NCBI GenBank assembly: GCA_050944015.1
Contig: JBMNQG010000016.1
Location: 1-34,538 of the forward strand
Direction of reading: 5' to 3'
DNA length: 34,538 nt
From: DUOX01 sp050944015
GTDB taxonomy: Bacteria; Bacillota; Clostridia; Oscillospirales; Oscillospiraceae
In this document: piece after piece, positions 32,432 through 34,538 of the stretch
How positions within the stretch are numbered: position 1 is the first letter of the stretch
Layout: each line of letters begins with the position of its first letter
The notes under the pieces: generated by a model
What the model saw: only the letters and a program-made list of their open reading frames with translations
What the model was told of the DNA's origin: nothing
The model's database searches: none
Translations under genes and position numbers: made by a program

Positions 32432-32460
32432 ATTATATAGGCTGCCGCGCGAAAAGTAAA
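32432..32460 (-). promoter_or_regulatory. Promoter of the B12 riboswitch operon
   Basis: On the minus strand TTTACT (32460-32455), 17 bases, then a perfect TATAAT (32437-32432). The expected start of transcription is about ten bases before the closing stem of the riboswitch. Confidence 0.65.
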
Positions 32461-32490
32461 GGCTATTATAAAGCTAAAGTGTAATTATTC

Positions 32491-32525
32491 AATAAAAAAG
32501 AAAAGACGCCCGGCGGTGCCGGGCG
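32491..32525 (-). terminator. Terminator of the solute-binding protein gene
   Basis: A perfect 8-bp stem (CGCCCGGC with GCCGGGCG, 32507-32514 and 32518-32525) with a 3-base loop, followed on the minus strand by TCTTTTCTTTTTT. It separates the solute-binding protein gene from the riboswitch operon. With the other leader features it fills the 372-base stretch without a gene (32178-32549). Confidence 0.92.
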
Positions 32526-32549
32526 CCTATAATTTAGGGAGGGCAGAAA

Positions 32550-34244
32550 CTATCTCTTGAGGAAGCGTTCGTAGGAAGCCTGCCTAATATCCACAAGCTC
32601 CTGAATGTGCATTTCATAAAGCTGGTCTATGAAGCTGTCCCACTCGCTCATCGGCCTGTCGCCCACTACGAATTTGCTGATATTCTCGGACACAAAGGTG
32701 GCGATATCCGTAACGAGCTCGTTGTATCTTTCAGTTTCTTCCACGGTCAGGGTCCCGTAGTATCTCATCTCGTTGCTGCGGTTCTGTCTCCATACGGTCT
32801 GGGAGTCTATCTCCGCCTGGTTGCTCAGGGTGGCGAGCTTCCTATCCATGCTCAGGAAGAAGGGGATGTCGAAGAACAAAATCTCGCCGCAGGCGTTGAA
32901 CAGGGCGTTGAAGCCGTTTTCATTTCTCAGCACCAGGTCTGTGAAGGCCACCTTGCCGTCCACATAATTGAAGGTTTCGCCCTCTACGCCGAAGTTGCAG
33001 GCTACATAGCCTTCGTCAGTCCAGAACCAGTTGATAACCTTCAGGGCCATTTCCGGGTCGTCGCAGGCGGTGGAAACGGCCCAGCCGCCGCTGGGGCTCT
33101 TGCCGCCGTTGTTGGCAAAGAGCTTGAAGGTATCGCCGGGCTTGCGGGTCAGTTCCTCCATGGGCTGCGCGTCAAAAGTGTCGCCGGCCTGGGCCTTCAT
33201 TCCCTCGCCCATGAAGTCGGACTGGCCTGCCCAGTAGCCCACCTCGTTTCTGGCTACATATTCTTGAATCATCATCTCATTCAGTACATTGGTGGAAACG
33301 TCACCTATAAGGCCCTCGGAATACCATTTGTTGAGCATGGTTATGTAGTCCTTGTAGTTCTGGGAGGTGACGCTGGCAACCACCTTGCCGTTTTCCACAT
33401 GATAGCCGATATCGCTCTGGCCGTTCATTGCGCTGGCAGTATCAAAACCGCCTACGAAATTGTTGTTGGAATAGCCCCACTGATAGGTCATTATCATGGG
33501 GTACTTGACGTTCAGCTCGGTTTTGAAGGCCTTAAGCACATTGTACATGTCATCATAGGTGTCGGGAATTTCCAGGTTCAGCTGGTCCAGCCAATCCTTT
33601 CGGATTTGGGAGCCCATGGTGGACTGGTCCTCATAGGTGTAGATGGTGCTGATTTTCCCGGTATCGGAGGTTATCAGCTTGGCGTATTCCTCGTATTGGG
33701 GATTGGTATACATTTTGCTGTAGAAATCGGGCAGGCAGGTTTCAAGATACGGCGCGATGTCAATGCAGACATCGTCTTCAATAAGGGCGTCGATGCCGCC
33801 AGGGTAAATGGTGTCCGGCGCGCCGATGAAGTCGGTGTACTCCTGAGTAGCAAACAAGATATTCAGCTGCTCAAAATAGGCGTCCTGGTCGATGCAGGTG
33901 AATTCCAGATGCACGCCTGTGGCTTTTTCCATGGCCTGCAAGCCGCGCATTTTGTACATGCCCTCACCGTCAAAATCTATCACCAGCGGGATAAAGCCGG
34001 CGATGGCCATGAATACGGTGAATTCTTTTTCCTCTCCCTCAGCCACTAAGGGGTACATGCTGGGAGGCTCTGTTGGCTCGTCTTCTTTTTCGTCTGGGGA
34101 AGGAGTAGAAACAGTTGCCGGTTGCTGGGTAGGGGTGTCCTCTGCCGCGTCTTTGTCGTCGCCACCGCCGCTGCAGCCGGCAAGCAGTGCGAGAAGCATA
34201 GCAAAGGCAAGAAGCAAAGCAAGCAGTGATTTTACCTTCTTCAT
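32550..34244 (-). CDS. ABC transporter extracellular solute-binding lipoprotein (family 1, sugar type)
   Basis: The 564-residue protein is an exported lipoprotein: basic start, hydrophobic segment, and the lipobox LLAGC with Cys24, then a Gly/Ser/Asp/Glu-rich tether. The rest resembles the large carbohydrate-type solute-binding proteins of the LplA group, with VHLEFTCIDQDAYFEQLNIL, IRKDWLDQLNLEIPDTYDDM, GGWAVSTACDDPEMALKVIN and a C-terminal helical part. Such proteins deliver oligo- or polysaccharides to a CUT1 transporter, which is not in this window. The frame is open to 34304, but the Shine-Dalgarno AAAGGAGG (34258-34251) sits six bases before the ATG at 34244; an ATG at 34250 touches it directly. 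A 9-bp-arm palindrome lies over its promoter region. Confidence 0.9.
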   Translation of the reverse strand: MKKVKSLLALLLAFAMLLALLAGCSGGGDDKDAAEDTPTQQPATVSTPSPDEKEDEPTEPPSMYPLVAEGEEKEFTVFMAIAGFIPLVIDFDGEGMYKMRGLQAMEKATGVHLEFTCIDQDAYFEQLNILFATQEYTDFIGAPDTIYPGGIDALIEDDVCIDIAPYLETCLPDFYSKMYTNPQYEEYAKLITSDTGKISTIYTYEDQSTMGSQIRKDWLDQLNLEIPDTYDDMYNVLKAFKTELNVKYPMIMTYQWGYSNNNFVGGFDTASAMNGQSDIGYHVENGKVVASVTSQNYKDYITMLNKWYSEGLIGDVSTNVLNEMMIQEYVARNEVGYWAGQSDFMGEGMKAQAGDTFDAQPMEELTRKPGDTFKLFANNGGKSPSGGWAVSTACDDPEMALKVINWFWTDEGYVACNFGVEGETFNYVDGKVAFTDLVLRNENGFNALFNACGEILFFDIPFFLSMDRKLATLSNQAEIDSQTVWRQNRSNEMRYYGTLTVEETERYNELVTDIATFVSENISKFVVGDRPMSEWDSFIDQLYEMHIQELVDIRQASYERFLKR

Positions 34245-34304
34245 TTTCATCCTCCTTTGACTTTCTTGTTGTTTTGCACTGGCACAGACATATAATTTTG
34301 ACAT

Positions 34305-34342
34305 ATTTTATCACATAATAAACCCTAAACCATGTTTAGGGT
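34305..34342 (-). promoter_or_regulatory. Promoter and operator-like palindrome of the solute-binding protein gene
   Basis: On the minus strand TGATAAAAT (extended -10; hexamer 34310-34305) lies 60 bases before the start. Upstream, ACCCTAAAC (34322-34330) and GTTTAGGGT (34334-34342) form a 21-bp palindrome with perfect 9-bp arms that covers the -35 area. TTGACC (34345-34340) with TATTAT (34320-34315) at 19 bases is another possible promoter. The palindrome is a likely binding site for the regulator of this gene. Confidence 0.55.
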
Positions 34343-34346
34343 CAAT

Positions 34347-34386
34347 AAAAAATTGCTAAAAAGTTGACTACTTTTTAGCAATTTTT
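34347..34386. terminator. Strong terminator, likely of the minus-strand gene to the right
   Basis: A perfect 16-bp stem (34348-34363 with 34371-34386, core TTGCTAAAAAG) and a 7-base loop, with T-rich sequence on the minus-strand exit side (TTTTTTATTG) and TTTTTC on the plus side. It may act in both directions. Confidence 0.8.
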
Positions 34387-34460
34387 CTTAAATTATTTAA
34401 CATGTGGAAGAATGCGCTTGCAAAGCGGCTTTGCCTTCTTTTGCAAGGCATGTTTAGTTT

Positions 34461-34538
34461 TCAGTCGTGATGCAGGGCGCTTTCTATGAAATAGCGCGGC
34501 CGTCTTTTGGTTTCAAGGTAAATCTTCCCCACGTATTC
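34461..34538 (-). CDS. C-terminal end of an unidentified gene, cut by the window edge
   Basis: The minus-strand frame is open from the window edge (34538) to a TGA at 34461-34463 and encodes 25 residues beginning EYVGKIYLETKRRPRYF. The composition is protein-like and the strong hairpin at 34347-34386 lies where its terminator would be expected. The piece is too short for a family call, and other frames are not fully excluded. Confidence 0.45.
   Translation of the reverse strand, partial: EYVGKIYLETKRRPRYFIESALHHD

Noticed and set aside
32607..34049. A 480-codon open frame on the plus strand
   Set aside because: It is antisense to the solute-binding lipoprotein gene, whose lipobox, ribosome binding site and family motifs are clear. 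Long antisense frames are expected in GC-rich coding DNA.
32550..34244. The solute-binding protein as part of the B12 unit
   Set aside because: It resembles carbohydrate-type binding proteins, has its own palindrome-controlled promoter, and is cut off from the riboswitch by a strong terminator (32491-32525).
34298..34303. TTGACA on the plus strand as a -35 element
   Set aside because: No -10-like hexamer lies 16-18 bases downstream and no plus-strand gene follows.
1..34538. CRISPR arrays, insertion sequences, prophage or tRNA genes
   Set aside because: No repeated spacers, transposase genes, att-like ends or cloverleaf sequences were found; most gaps are under 200 bases.

Overview
The window looks like chromosomal DNA from a GC-rich, low-oxygen-type Firmicute of the class Clostridia (Oscillospirales or a relative). 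This rests on gene order and gene content: hprK-murB-rapZ-yvcK-whiA-dnaE-addB-addA in one run, a dgt-dnaG-rpoD block, zinc-type L28 and L31 proteins, AddAB instead of RecBCD, S-layer (SLH) domains, and strong AGGAGG ribosome binding sites throughout. No tRNA, rRNA, phage, transposon or CRISPR array was seen.

Layout. 1-1444 (minus): two LysR-type regulators in tandem, the second cut by the window edge. 1474-1830 (minus): rpmB with its terminator. 1883-17350 (plus): a long operon of HPr kinase, cell-wall precursor enzyme MurB, RapZ, YvcK, WhiA, the replicative polymerase DnaE and the AddAB recombination nuclease. 17425-19661 (plus): rpmE with a strong promoter and terminator, a flavin-reductase-like protein, and HflX. 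19734-24719 (plus): YigZ, a dNTPase, primase, and the primary sigma factor with a clear terminator. 24752-27941 (minus): two transporters, an APC amino-acid permease and a PutP-type sodium/proline symporter, each with its own promoter. 27980-29149 (minus): a secreted M23 peptidase. 29194-32460 (minus): the most unusual part of the window. 32491-34538 (minus): a lipoprotein solute-binding protein with an operator-like palindrome, then the C-terminal end of another gene.

The candidate novel system is the 29.2-32.5 kb unit. A promoter (32432-32460) leads directly into an RNA that I read as a cobalamin (B12) riboswitch (32306-32415, perfect 11-bp closing stem, B12-box-like 3' part). It is followed by an intrinsic terminator (32224-32260) and then by two genes. 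The first encodes an exported protein with an N-terminal DUF4430 (transcobalamin C-terminal-like) domain, three SLH cell-wall anchoring domains and a C-terminal alpha/alpha-toroid of prenyltransferase/squalene-cyclase-type repeats. The second encodes a membrane-anchored DUF4430 protein on a Pro/Ser/Glu-rich stalk. DUF4430 plus an alpha/alpha barrel is the combination that binds B12 in animal intrinsic factor and transcobalamin. The unit may therefore be a B12-repressed cell-surface corrinoid capture system, passing ligand from an S-layer-attached binder to a membrane-tethered one. The function is inference; the riboswitch, terminator and domain order are read from the sequence.
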